Positions 1 to 8,247 of a stretch of 64,000 nt of DNA are shown piece after piece (position 1 is the first letter of the stretch; each line of letters opens with the position of its first letter). This DNA comes from Hongsoonwoonella zoysiae. Its GTDB lineage: Bacteria; Pseudomonadota; Alphaproteobacteria; Rhizobiales; Stappiaceae. The position numbers were made by a program, and so were the translations under genes. The stretch covers positions 496,001-560,000 of the forward strand of contig NZ_JABRXF010000003.1 in the NCBI RefSeq assembly GCF_013266695.1, given 5' to 3'. The notes beneath the pieces are model-generated. The model saw only the letters and a list, made by a program, of their open reading frames with translations. It searched no databases and had not been told where the DNA came from.

Positions 1-134
1 AATCCTTGGGTTGCGAACGGGCTTTCCTCCGCCCGAAACCAGACAAACACAGTCGAAGACAGTAATTGCACGGTCAATGGGCTTGGCCGCGCCGGGACAG
101 TTCATGTCTTCATGAAAAATACCAAGGATCTTGA
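1..134. other. Upstream segment, no gene seen
   Basis: I see no coding region here that I can support. It should hold the promoter of the gene starting at 135; AAGGA around 121-126 is a usable ribosome binding site for that gene. The end of an upstream neighbour may lie beyond the window edge. Confidence 0.4.
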
Positions 135-857
135 ATGTTTACGGACATCAATGAAATCTCGATGATGGATTGTCCTGTTGAAGTCGATGCCCTTCCTCTT
201 GTAAACAAGCTCTTTCAGCAACACGAATGCTTTCAAAATGTAACAGAGTCTTTCGAGGTTGGGCTTTTCGACATTTTCGAAATGAACTTCGTGGAGTGCA
301 ATCAGGAGCAGGAAGCCGCATTGCGCGAAGTCGTGCATATTTTATCCAGGCGAATCCTCGATATCTTCGAAGCATCGCTTCTCATGAAGCAACTTTCCCT
401 TGAAGACGGCACGACCGGACTGACCGGAAAGCAGATCGAAGTTTTCATCGAGGCGATCCGGGAAGAAGCACAGATCCAGTGCCTGGACATCCATGAGCTA
501 GACCCGGCTTCCGCTGGCGACGCCTATGTCCGGCTTCAGGAAACGATCGAAAAGGAAGTTCGCAGCTATCTCGGTCTGCCCTCGCTCGACCTTTCATTTC
601 TGGCCGCCGACATTCGAGAATGCATGGATATCGTCATCCAGCGTCATGTCTGGCGGCGCATCCGCATCGAAACCGAGACGCACAGGCGCATCGGCGAACA
701 GATAGAGGCGCTCATGGCGCTGGCAAACGATGCCGCTGACGCACGCATACCGCGCCTCTTCACGATCAAACCGATCCCGGCCGCGGCCAGGATCTCCAGC
801 TTTGCAAGCCGCTTTTCCCGCAAGCCTCCACACTCGCCGCACACTGCAGGAGCCTGA
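135..857 (+). CDS. Hypothetical protein, no recognised family
   Basis: A 240-residue soluble protein that I do not recognise. It has no signal peptide or membrane segment. The first 170 residues are acidic and rich in Glu, Ile and Leu, which suggests a mostly helical fold; residues about 175-215 are Arg/Glu-rich and helical; the tail (last 30 residues) is basic and rich in Ser and Pro, so probably disordered. The ATG has AAGGA about 9 bases upstream. It stands alone, followed by a clear intrinsic terminator at 928-962. The first third is less GC-rich than neighbouring genes, which could mean later acquisition, but that is only an impression. Coding status is likely from the length and the terminator; function is unknown. 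Confidence 0.6.
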   Translation: MFTDINEISMMDCPVEVDALPLVNKLFQQHECFQNVTESFEVGLFDIFEMNFVECNQEQEAALREVVHILSRRILDIFEASLLMKQLSLEDGTTGLTGKQIEVFIEAIREEAQIQCLDIHELDPASAGDAYVRLQETIEKEVRSYLGLPSLDLSFLAADIRECMDIVIQRHVWRRIRIETETHRRIGEQIEALMALANDAADARIPRLFTIKPIPAAARISSFASRFSRKPPHSPHTAGA

Positions 858-927
858 GATACCGAAAAGCTGAAATGTCCTGATGCGTGACGGCGCGGTC
901 TCCCCCTTCGCCCGGCCGTTACGAAAT

Positions 928-962
928 GGGCCGCTACGGAAACTCCGTTGCGGCCCTTTTTT
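928..962 (+). terminator. Intrinsic terminator
   Basis: GGGCCGC at 928-934 pairs with GCGGCCC at 950-956, extended inside by ACGGA/TCCGT, and is followed by six T residues at 957-962. It sits between the forward gene ending at 857 and the convergent gene ending at 978, and ends transcription of the former. Confidence 0.85.
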
Positions 963-977
963 ATCCAGTGGTCGGTT

Positions 978-2315
978 TTACCCAGTGGTCGGCAGGGCTT
1001 CGCCGAAAAGCACCGGCTCGCCCTTCGAAGGTGTCGCCAGATCGCCGTCCCACATCACCCGCTCTCCCCGCACGATCGTCCCGACGGGCCACCCGGTGAC
1101 GGAAACCCCGTCATAGGGCGTCCATCCGCACTTCGACGCGATCCAGCCGTTTCGGATCGTCTCGCGCCGTTTCATGTCGACGACCGTGAAATCGGCGTCA
1201 AACCCGAGCGCGATACGTCCCTTTCGGGCGACCCCGAAAAGCCGTGCCGGCCCGGCGGACGTCAGGTCAATGAAGCGCAGCAGGCTAAGCCTTCCGGCAT
1301 TCACGTGATCGAGCATCACCGGCACCAGAGTCTGCACGCCCGTCATACCCGAAGGTGAGTCCGGATAGGGTTTGCGCTTTTCTTCAAGAAGATGCGGAGC
1401 GTGATCGGAACCCAGCACATCGGCGATGCCCTGCTCGATACCCCACCAGAGGCGGTCGCGATGGTGCGCGGCGCGCACCGGCGGGTTCATCTGCACAAGC
1501 GTGCCGAGCCGGTCATAGGCATCGTCGGCAAGCGTCAGGTGGTGCGGCGTGATCTCACAGCTTGCAACGTCCTTGTGCGCACCGAGATATTCGATTTCCT
1601 CCGCGGTGGAGATATGCAGCACGTGGATGCGCGCGCCCTCGCGCCGGGCGATCGAGACAAGCCGCTTCGTGCAGGAAAGGGCGGCCTCCTCGTCGCGCCA
1701 GACAGGGTGTGAGCGCGGATCGTCCGGAACCCTTTCCCCGAGACGCTCGCGCAGGCGAAATTCGTCTTCGGAGTGAAACGCCGCGCGCCGCCGCGTTCTG
1801 GAGAGGATTTTCGCAACGCCCTCATCGTCCTCCACCAGCAGATCGCCCGTTGAAGAGCCCATGAAGACCTTGATGCCGGCAGCACCGGGCAGCCGCTCCA
1901 GCTCTGGGATTTCGGCGGCATTGTCGCGCGTACCGCCGACCCAGAAGGCGAAATCGCAATGCATGCGGGCGGTTGCGCGCGAAATCTTGTCGGCAAGTGC
2001 CTCCGCGCTTGTCGTCAGCGGTTTGGTGTTCGGCATTTCGAAAACGGCCGTGACACCGCCCATCACGGCCGCGCGCGATCCGGATTCCAGGTCTTCCTTG
2101 TGCTCAAGACCCGGTTCGCGGAAATGCACCTGCGTGTCCATGACGCCGGGCAGCACATGCAGGCCGGTACAATCAACCGTTTCGCCAGCGTCCGAAGAGC
2201 TGAAGCTGCCGATCCCGGCGATCCGCCCGCCGCGCACGGCAACATCACGGACGATTGCGCCATCCTGGTTGACCACCGTGCCGCCCTTGAGGATGAGGTC
2301 GTAGGTTTTGGCCAT
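978..2315 (-). CDS. pyrC: Dihydroorotase-like cyclic amidohydrolase
   Basis: A 445-residue member of the amidohydrolase superfamily, closest to class I dihydroorotases, which close carbamoyl-aspartate to dihydroorotate in pyrimidine synthesis. The start at MAKTYDLILKGG is chosen because GGAGA lies just upstream and the 54 residues ahead in the longer frame look non-coding. The metal-site pattern is visible: D60-T-Q62-V-H64-F-R66-E-P-G, the carbamylated-lysine segment GIKVFMGSSTG, HVLHIS, ITPHHL and GSDHAPH. The usual first histidine of the HxH pair is Gln62, while the other ligands are kept. Relatives with the same QVH motif are, as I recall, common in rhizobia, so the substrate could differ from dihydroorotate (a hydantoin or allantoin-type ring is possible). 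It is a single gene, convergent with the upstream terminator and divergent from the ygfZ-like gene. Confidence 0.82.
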   Translation of the reverse strand: MAKTYDLILKGGTVVNQDGAIVRDVAVRGGRIAGIGSFSSSDAGETVDCTGLHVLPGVMDTQVHFREPGLEHKEDLESGSRAAVMGGVTAVFEMPNTKPLTTSAEALADKISRATARMHCDFAFWVGGTRDNAAEIPELERLPGAAGIKVFMGSSTGDLLVEDDEGVAKILSRTRRRAAFHSEDEFRLRERLGERVPDDPRSHPVWRDEEAALSCTKRLVSIARREGARIHVLHISTAEEIEYLGAHKDVASCEITPHHLTLADDAYDRLGTLVQMNPPVRAAHHRDRLWWGIEQGIADVLGSDHAPHLLEEKRKPYPDSPSGMTGVQTLVPVMLDHVNAGRLSLLRFIDLTSAGPARLFGVARKGRIALGFDADFTVVDMKRRETIRNGWIASKCGWTPYDGVSVTGWPVGTIVRGERVMWDGDLATPSKGEPVLFGEALPTTG

Positions 2316-2533
2316 GGCGATCTCCGTATTCGCGTTTGAATTTCCTGCAAGCGCCTGGATACGCATCGGCAGGCGGGGGAACTGCGTGGCGCTTATACGC
2401 CCGAGCCGCGCCATGCGCCACCGCCTCTTCGGGATAACGTTCCATCCGGCCTTGTTGCGTTTTCGCCAAGGCTCCATAAATGGATCAAAGAATTGACTGC
2501 CGGTATATGCCGCCCCTGTCGAGAAGGATCAAC

Positions 2534-3418
2534 ATGCAGACCGCTCAGATCGCCGAACTGACGAGCCGGGGCGTGGTTCATGTCACAGGCCCCGAAGCGC
2601 ATGGCTTCCTGCACAACCTCGTCACCTGCGATATGAACGACGTTGAAAAGGACGGCGCCGCCTATGGCGCGCTTTTGACGCCGCAGGGCAAGGTACTCTT
2701 CGATTTCATCATGGTGAATATCGACGATGGTTATCTTGCCGACGTGCGCCGCGACGCCGCTGGCGAACTCGCCAAACGCCTTACGTTCTACAAGCTCCGC
2801 GCCAAGGTTGAGGTGAAGGACGTGAGCGACGATCTTGCGGTGCTCGCGGCCTGGGGCACAGATGAAACGCCCGAAATGCCCGCGACGGTCGTTCGCGACC
2901 CGCGTCTTGCGGCCCTCGGCTTTCGGGCCATCGGCGCGCGCATCGGCCTTGGTGCCGACCTTGCAAGCCCGGGCCTGGAAACTTCGGACGAAGACGCCTA
3001 TCACGCCCACCGGATTTCGCTGGGCGTGCCGGAGGGCGGCATCGACTTTCCCTTCGCCGACGCCTTTCCCCATGACGCGGATATGGACGATCTTGACGGC
3101 GTCGCCTTCGACAAGGGCTGCTACGTCGGCCAGGAGGTCGTCAGCCGCATGAAGCATCGCGGCACGGCCCGCAAGCGCGTCATCATCGTGCATGGCGACG
3201 GTGACCTGCCGGAGCCGGGTACCGGGATCGAGGCCGGCGGCAAACCGGCCGGAACGCTGGGTTCTTCCTCGGGCGCTGCCGGGCTCGCTCTCGTCAGGCT
3301 CGACCGGATCAAGGATGCGCTCGACGCGGGCGAAAGCATTACGGCGGCCGGCGTTACGCTGCGCCCGGCCATTCCCGCCTGGGCGTCGTTCGACTGGCCA
3401 AAGGCACAGGCGGACTGA
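2534..3418 (+). CDS. ygfZ: YgfZ/GcvT-like folate-binding protein
   Basis: A 294-residue protein of the YgfZ/CAF17 family, which uses tetrahydrofolate and helps the repair or assembly of some iron-sulfur enzymes. The family signature KGCYVGQEVVSR is present in the C-terminal half, with the conserved cysteine. The start MQTAQIAELTSRG is preferred over an upstream in-frame ATG at 2480 because GAGAAGGA lies 6 bases ahead of it. The stop codon overlaps the next ATG (TGATG at 3416-3420), so it is translationally linked to the HD hydrolase. It is the first gene of a likely four-gene run ending with the NAD regulator. Confidence 0.9.
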   Translation: MQTAQIAELTSRGVVHVTGPEAHGFLHNLVTCDMNDVEKDGAAYGALLTPQGKVLFDFIMVNIDDGYLADVRRDAAGELAKRLTFYKLRAKVEVKDVSDDLAVLAAWGTDETPEMPATVVRDPRLAALGFRAIGARIGLGADLASPGLETSDEDAYHAHRISLGVPEGGIDFPFADAFPHDADMDDLDGVAFDKGCYVGQEVVSRMKHRGTARKRVIIVHGDGDLPEPGTGIEAGGKPAGTLGSSSGAAGLALVRLDRIKDALDAGESITAAGVTLRPAIPAWASFDWPKAQAD

Positions 3419-4071
3419 TGGCAGCGGATCGCAGCAGCCAGCCTCCGCGCGCCTGGCAGCGCATGCTGTCTGGCAGGCGTCTCAATCTGCTGGACCCTTC
3501 TCCTCTTGACGTGGAGATCGAGGATATCGCCCACGGCCTTGCCCGCGTCGCGCGCTGGAACGGGCAGACGAAGGGGGATCACGCCTTTTCCGTCGCCGAA
3601 CATTCGCTTCTGGTGGAAGACCTCGCCTTGCGGCTCAAACCCGATCTTTCGGCGAAATGGCGAATGGCCATCCTGCTGCACGACGCGCCGGAATATGTCA
3701 TCGGCGACATGATCTCGCCGTTCAAGACGGTCATGGGCGGAAACTACAAGGAGATCGAGGCGCGCCTTCAGAGTGCGATAAACCTTCGTTTCTCGCTTCC
3801 CGCCAGCTTGCCTCAGGCGATCAGGAAACTCGCCAAGCGCGCCGACATGATCTCCGCTTATTTCGAGGCGGTGGAGCTTGCGGGGTTCGACGAAGCGGAA
3901 GCCGCGCGCCTGTTCGGCAGGCCGCGCGGGTTCGCTGACGGGCGGGATGGCCGTTTGCGGCTCGGATTAAGGCCGCTTCCCGTCGCCAAAGCGCAGGCCG
4001 AATTCCTGTCGAGGTTCAGGGAAATAGCGCTGGCGCGAACACGAGACCCGCAAGACAGGGACTTTTGCTGA
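3418..4071 (+). CDS. HD-domain hydrolase, YfbR-like
   Basis: A 217-residue metal-dependent HD-domain protein. The metal motif reads as AEHSLLV (His), then LLHDAPEYVIGD (the His-Asp pair) and a later Asp in KRADMISAYFE, the pattern of YfbR-like 5'-deoxynucleotidases that remove phosphate from nucleoside monophosphates. The exact substrate cannot be told from the sequence. It overlaps the upstream ygfZ-like gene by one base and precedes a phosphatase gene, so co-transcription is likely. Rhizobia commonly carry this gene next to a tyrosine-phosphatase-like protein. Confidence 0.82.
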   Translation: MAADRSSQPPRAWQRMLSGRRLNLLDPSPLDVEIEDIAHGLARVARWNGQTKGDHAFSVAEHSLLVEDLALRLKPDLSAKWRMAILLHDAPEYVIGDMISPFKTVMGGNYKEIEARLQSAINLRFSLPASLPQAIRKLAKRADMISAYFEAVELAGFDEAEAARLFGRPRGFADGRDGRLRLGLRPLPVAKAQAEFLSRFREIALARTRDPQDRDFC

Positions 4072-4172
4072 TAATTTCGGTGCGGCTTGCGAGACGGCCG
4101 ATGCGGAGCGCACTACAAACTATGTATTCGGAGCCTCGCGCTCCATATCCTGATCGACCGAGCGGAGGCACA

Positions 4173-4679
4173 ATGCTTTATGTCTGTTCCCTGTCCCGAC
4201 TGGCCGAAACCGTCAGCCGGACGGGGGCGAGCCATATGGTGACCCTCATCAATGCCGGCACGCCGGTCGAACGCCCGGCGCAAATAGCGGCCGAACGGCA
4301 CCTCTTCCTCGGCTTCAACGACATTACGGCGCCGGCCGAAGGCCTCGTCCCGCCTGGCGAGGAACATGTGCGCCATCTTATCGATTTCACCGGCAGATGG
4401 GACCGCGGAGCACCGATGGTGATCCACTGCTGGGCAGGCATCAGCCGGTCGACGGCGGGCGCCTTCATCACCGCCTGTTCTCTCATGCCGGAGCGCGACG
4501 AGATGGAGATCGCGCTCGCCCTTCGCGAAGCTTCGCCTTCGGCCACGCCCAATGCCCGCCTTGTCGCGCTGGCCGACAATGTGCTTGAGCGTAACGGACG
4601 GATGGTTGACGCTGTAACCGCGATCGGGCGTGGTGCGGATGCCTTCGAAGGCGAGCCATTTTCGATCGAAATCGGTTGA
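4173..4679 (+). CDS. Tyrosine-phosphatase-family protein
   Basis: A 168-residue protein with the cysteine phosphatase loop HCWAGISRS (HCx5RS), the phosphate-binding and nucleophile loop of dual-specificity and tyrosine phosphatases. Asp residues of FLGFNDI may supply the general acid. The start MLYVCSLSRLAE is preferred over the longer frame from 4065 because GCGGAGG stands 5-6 bases upstream and the extra leader is Arg/Pro-rich noise. It follows the HD hydrolase and ends 21 bases before the NAD regulator, so it is probably in the same transcript. The substrate is unknown. Confidence 0.82.
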   Translation: MLYVCSLSRLAETVSRTGASHMVTLINAGTPVERPAQIAAERHLFLGFNDITAPAEGLVPPGEEHVRHLIDFTGRWDRGAPMVIHCWAGISRSTAGAFITACSLMPERDEMEIALALREASPSATPNARLVALADNVLERNGRMVDAVTAIGRGADAFEGEPFSIEIG

Positions 4680-4700
4680 AGGAGGCGCGGCAGAAACCGG

Positions 4701-5675
4701 ATGACCACGCGTATCGAAATCGGCCTGAACGCGGTGATCGTCGCGGTTGCCGACCCAAAGCCGCAGGTGCTGGTCATTGGTCCGGATACGCCGGGCAATC
4801 CGGATTCGCTGCCCTTCGGCCCGTTCGACCCGGTAAACCATCGTACGTTCGAGATCGGCCTGCGGGCCTGGGTGGAAGAGCAGACGGCGCTGAAGCTGGG
4901 CTACATCGAGCAGCTCTATACCTTCGGCGACCGGGGCCGCCTTTACACGCGCTCCGACAATCGCCCGCACGAAGTTTCCGTCGGTTATCTGGCGCTGACC
5001 CGTCCGAGCGAGGAATCAACCGAGATACTCGGCCAGATGAACGCCCGCTGGCGTTCCTGGTATGATTATTTCCCCTGGGAGGACTGGCGCAGCGGGCCGC
5101 CGGCGGTGCTGGAAAAGCATATTGCTCCGGCGCTTGAGGCATGGGCGAACACACTTCCCGCCGCCGGAGCGCCGCCACGCGCCCTTTCCAGGAAAGAGCG
5201 GGTGCGCCTCGCCTTCGGCATGGAAAAGGATGTCTGGGACGAGGAAAAAGTGCTCGATCGCTACGAACTGCTCTATGAGGCAGGCCTTGTCGAGGAAGCC
5301 TTGCGTGACGAACGCCCCGCCGCCCGTCAGCGCGAAAGCCTGCCGCCTTTGGGCCGTTTCATGCAGCAGGACCATAGGCGCATTCTCGCGACCGCCATTT
5401 CGCGGCTGCGCGCCAAGCTGAAATACCGTCCCGTCGTCTTTGAATTGATGCCGCCGACCTTCACGCTGACGGAGCTGCAGCGCACCGTCGAGGCGATATC
5501 CGGGCGCCACCTGCACAAGCAGAATTTCCGCCGTCTCGTGGAAAACAACGACCTTGTCGAGCCGACCGGCGACACCTCCACAACGACAGGCGGGCGCCCC
5601 GCCGCCCTGTTCCGGTTTCGCCGAGCGGTTCTAAAAGAACGTCCGGCGCTCGGCCTTCGGCTCGGCAGCAGGTAA
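4701..5675 (+). CDS. nadQ: Nudix-like NAD regulator (NadQ/NrtR type)
   Basis: A 324-residue protein with an N-terminal Nudix-like fold (about 1-150) joined to a C-terminal winged-helix domain (about 215-300, RRILATAISRLRAKLKYRP through GGRPAALFRFR). This is the layout of NrtR and of the alphaproteobacterial COG4111 family, called NadQ and proposed to control NAD synthesis. The Nudix box is degenerate: where REUxEExGU is expected the sequence reads RAWVEEQTALKLG, so catalysis is unlikely and ligand sensing is more plausible. The nadABC operon lies 6 kb downstream with two matching palindromes in its promoter. AGGAGG-like GGAGGCG at 4680-4686 is about 14 bases from the ATG, rather far. Family assignment is firm; control of nadABC is inference. 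Confidence 0.8.
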   Translation: MTTRIEIGLNAVIVAVADPKPQVLVIGPDTPGNPDSLPFGPFDPVNHRTFEIGLRAWVEEQTALKLGYIEQLYTFGDRGRLYTRSDNRPHEVSVGYLALTRPSEESTEILGQMNARWRSWYDYFPWEDWRSGPPAVLEKHIAPALEAWANTLPAAGAPPRALSRKERVRLAFGMEKDVWDEEKVLDRYELLYEAGLVEEALRDERPAARQRESLPPLGRFMQQDHRRILATAISRLRAKLKYRPVVFELMPPTFTLTELQRTVEAISGRHLHKQNFRRLVENNDLVEPTGDTSTTTGGRPAALFRFRRAVLKERPALGLRLGSR

Positions 5676-5751
5676 AAATCGGGCGCGGTGGCGCACGGAA
5701 AGCCCTTATCCTGAATGGATACCGGTAAAAAAAACCGGCCCGGACGAATGA

Positions 5752-6174
5752 TCAGATTGCGGCCGCCGTTTCCGCCTCGCTAAGCAACCTCCACAATTCG
5801 CCGACACGATCCGGCCCCAGCGCGCGGTTCAGCGTGCCTTCCGCCCTGCGCCAGCCCTTGACGGCCCGCGTCATCGCCTCTTCTCCTGCGGGAGCCAGCA
5901 GCACGGGGTGTTCGCGCCCGTCTTCGGCTGTCGTCTCGCGGATGAGCTTGGCCTTTATCATGCGATCGAGCGTGCGCGTCATCGTCGTGCGGTCCGCGCC
6001 GATGGACCTCGCGATCTCCGTTGCGGTGCTTGGGCCCCGCCGCGCCAGTATCGAAAGGACGGAATATTGCGTAATGGTAATTCCGCTCCCGTCCAGCGCC
6101 TGTTCATAAAGACGGGTGACGGCTCTTGAGGTGCGGCGCAAGCGGTGGCAAGAACAAAGTAATTCATCGGCCAT
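5752..6174 (-). CDS. MarR-family regulator
   Basis: A 140-residue winged-helix repressor. The DNA-binding part reads as GITITQYSVLSILARRG followed by TATEIARSIGADRTTMTRTLDRM and the wing ETTAEDGREH. The start MADELLCSCHRLRR is chosen over an upstream ATG at 6246; GGAG lies about 11 bases upstream. Two closely spaced cysteines near the N terminus (CSC) could allow thiol or oxidant sensing, though this is speculation. It is divergent from a thioesterase gene, and the shared 150-base gap holds a perfect palindrome at 6198-6210, so autoregulation and control of the neighbour are likely. Confidence 0.88.
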   Translation of the reverse strand: MADELLCSCHRLRRTSRAVTRLYEQALDGSGITITQYSVLSILARRGPSTATEIARSIGADRTTMTRTLDRMIKAKLIRETTAEDGREHPVLLAPAGEEAMTRAVKGWRRAEGTLNRALGPDRVGELWRLLSEAETAAAI

Positions 6175-6197
6175 AATTGAAACACTCCGATTCTTAC

Positions 6198-6210
6198 GTT
6201 GTGTAACAAC
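6198..6210. promoter_or_regulatory. Candidate MarR operator
   Basis: GTTGT-GTA-ACAAC is a perfect 5-bp inverted repeat 24 bases ahead of the marR start and 115 bases ahead of the divergent thioesterase. Size and TTGT/ACAA half-sites fit many MarR-family operators. Confidence 0.55.
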
Positions 6211-6324
6211 ACATATTCCCTTACGGCAATGAAATGTCAATAGCATCTTGAAAATAGCCTGTTTTCATGTTTTCGTGCATCAGCACTTATCGCCTTGCAA
6301 ATATTCCCAGTGGAGTGATTCCCG

Positions 6325-6819
6325 ATGGATTTCAACGACGTGAGTTTCGGCCTTGCCGACAAGGCCGACCTCGCGCCCCTGTCCGGGCGCGAGGTTCTGG
6401 AGCGACTTATCGCCGGAGATTTGCCGGCCCCGCCCATATGCGAAACCATGAATTTCATGCTGACATCCGTCAGTGGTGGCGAAGCCCGTTTCGAGGGTAT
6501 TCCGGAGTTTCGCCACTATAATCCGCTTGGCACCGTTCACGGCGGGTGGGCGGGCGCGATCCTCGATTCCGCTCTCGGCTGCGCGGTGCATACAACTCTG
6601 GCGCCGGGCGAGGGATATACGACGGTGGAATTCAAGGTGAATATCGTCAGGCCCATACTGGAGACAAGCGGCCGTCTCGTCTGCGATGGCCGCGTCGTCC
6701 ACCGCGGCAGGCGTATCGCAACCAGCGAAGCGACCTTGAAGGATGGCGAAGGGCGGCTCCTCGCACACGGCACCGAGACCTGCATGATATTTTCCGCCCC
6801 CGGACAATCATCCGCATAA
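6325..6819 (+). CDS. PaaI-family hot-dog thioesterase
   Basis: A 164-residue acyl-CoA thioesterase of the hot-dog fold. The typical helix reads NPLGTVHGGWAGAILDSALGCAV, followed by the strand pattern YTTVEFKVNIVRPI and VCDGRVVHRGRRIATSEATL of the PaaI/YdiI group. It would release CoA from aromatic or aliphatic acyl-CoA; the natural substrate is not evident. The ATG follows GTGGAGTG at a good distance. It is divergently paired with a MarR regulator, which suggests induction by an aromatic or lipophilic ligand. Confidence 0.86.
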   Translation: MDFNDVSFGLADKADLAPLSGREVLERLIAGDLPAPPICETMNFMLTSVSGGEARFEGIPEFRHYNPLGTVHGGWAGAILDSALGCAVHTTLAPGEGYTTVEFKVNIVRPILETSGRLVCDGRVVHRGRRIATSEATLKDGEGRLLAHGTETCMIFSAPGQSSA

Positions 6820-7040
6820 GGGACTTTCTTAAGCATTTCTTAAAGCAACAAAGGTGTTTCGGCGTGCCGCGTTAACGATAATTCTTATTTGGCAGTGGCT
6901 GCGGCGAAGGAAAATCCTGCCTTTGCGTTCGCATTAACTCTCTTTCAAGGTTAAGGGGGCACGATTCCCGCCGGTTCAACGGTGGTGTTCCGGCCAAGCG
7001 CAGGGAAACCACATTAGTATCGAGTGTGGAGTTGCCGCGT

Positions 7041-8228
7041 ATGCCTGGCAGGACTAAGAGAAATCCGTCGTCGAGAAGGGCGCGTTCGCGCCGTTCGATC
7101 GCAGCGGTTCTCGCCTGGACGCCCATCGTCTTCGCCGCCACCACCGCCGAGATCGCCCAGCAGGACATTACCGCGCTCATCGAGGCGAGCCGCGACAATG
7201 TTCCGCGCTGGATGACGGCCGTTGTGGCCGCGGAACACGGCTCCGCCCATGCTCCGAGCCTGGTGCTGGCCGACGCTTCCAATGACAGTCGGAACGCCCC
7301 CGATTTTGCGGTGACCAACGCGGCCCAGGGCGACGACGGCACCGTCGTTCGCGGGCTTGAGAAGTTCGCAATCGAAGCCCAGCCCGACAAACTGCCGGAA
7401 AAGATAGAGATCAACCGGTCCTCGAAGGGCGACAGATATCTTTCCATGGCTCCGGACCGCGAAATGCTCGATCTCGCGGCCGGCTCGGTCTATTCGGTGC
7501 CGAATATGATCGCCGCTGGCCCCTCGCATGACTTGCCGAGGGTCGCCTTCGTAGCCCCTCTTCCCGACACCGTATTGGGTCCTGGCCCTGCGATTGCCAG
7601 CGCGAAGAAGTCGGGCGACCCGCTCGACCTCACCCGCCTGGCGATCGCGCGCAATGTGGCCGCGACGAGCGTTTCGCTTGCCTCCGCCTATGCCGCGAAC
7701 CCGATGAACGACACCGCCGCCCCGTTCCGCGCGCTGCTTGGCACGCCCGATCTCGACGCGCAGGCCGAAACCGACCCGCACTGGTGGACACAGCGCGCCC
7801 TGCCCGCAAGCGTCCTCAGCGCCAAGGAACAGCGTTGTCTTGCGGAAGCCGTCTACTTCGAGGCGCGCGGCGAGCCGGAGGACGGTCAGGTTGCCGTTGC
7901 CCAGGTGGTCTTGAACCGCGTCAAGAACCCGACGTATCCCGATACGATCTGCAAGGTGGTCTACCAGAACCGGCACAAGCGTAACCGCTGCCAGTTTTCC
8001 TTCGCCTGCGACGGCAAACGCGACCGGATTTCGTCAAAGGATTCATGGGAAACCGCGCAGCGCATCGCCAGGGAGACGGTGGAAGGCGAGCAATACCTGA
8101 AGGAAGTCGGCGCTTCGACGCATTATCATGCGACCTACGTGCACCCCGGCTGGGCTCGCACCATGGACCGGCTGGAAAAGATAGGCCGGCACATCTTCTA
8201 TCGCACGAAAGGCGGCGGCTGGAGCTGA
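7041..8228 (+). CDS. SleB/CwlJ-type cell wall hydrolase
   Basis: A 395-residue protein. Residues about 18-40 (SIAAVLAWTPIVFAATTAE) form a signal anchor after a basic N terminus. The long middle region is low in conserved features and probably a linker. The C-terminal 140 residues form a Hydrolase_2 domain (SleB/CwlJ family), with the active-site glutamate in AEAVYFEARGEPEDGQ and the segments VAQVVLNRVKNPTYPDTICKV and GASTHYHATYVHPGW. The family cleaves peptidoglycan glycan strands. A GTG at 7026 opens the longer frame, but GGAG at 7028-7031 fits the ATG at 7041. It stands alone in the forward direction and is convergent with the next gene. Confidence 0.88.
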   Translation: MPGRTKRNPSSRRARSRRSIAAVLAWTPIVFAATTAEIAQQDITALIEASRDNVPRWMTAVVAAEHGSAHAPSLVLADASNDSRNAPDFAVTNAAQGDDGTVVRGLEKFAIEAQPDKLPEKIEINRSSKGDRYLSMAPDREMLDLAAGSVYSVPNMIAAGPSHDLPRVAFVAPLPDTVLGPGPAIASAKKSGDPLDLTRLAIARNVAATSVSLASAYAANPMNDTAAPFRALLGTPDLDAQAETDPHWWTQRALPASVLSAKEQRCLAEAVYFEARGEPEDGQVAVAQVVLNRVKNPTYPDTICKVVYQNRHKRNRCQFSFACDGKRDRISSKDSWETAQRIARETVEGEQYLKEVGASTHYHATYVHPGWARTMDRLEKIGRHIFYRTKGGGWS

Positions 8229-8247
8229 CCGCCGCCTGCCGGGCCGG

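Noticed and set aside
5700-5751. A-rich run with CCGG arms as a terminator for the MarR gene
   Set aside because: The stem is only four bases and the hairpin is weak; I could not call it with confidence.
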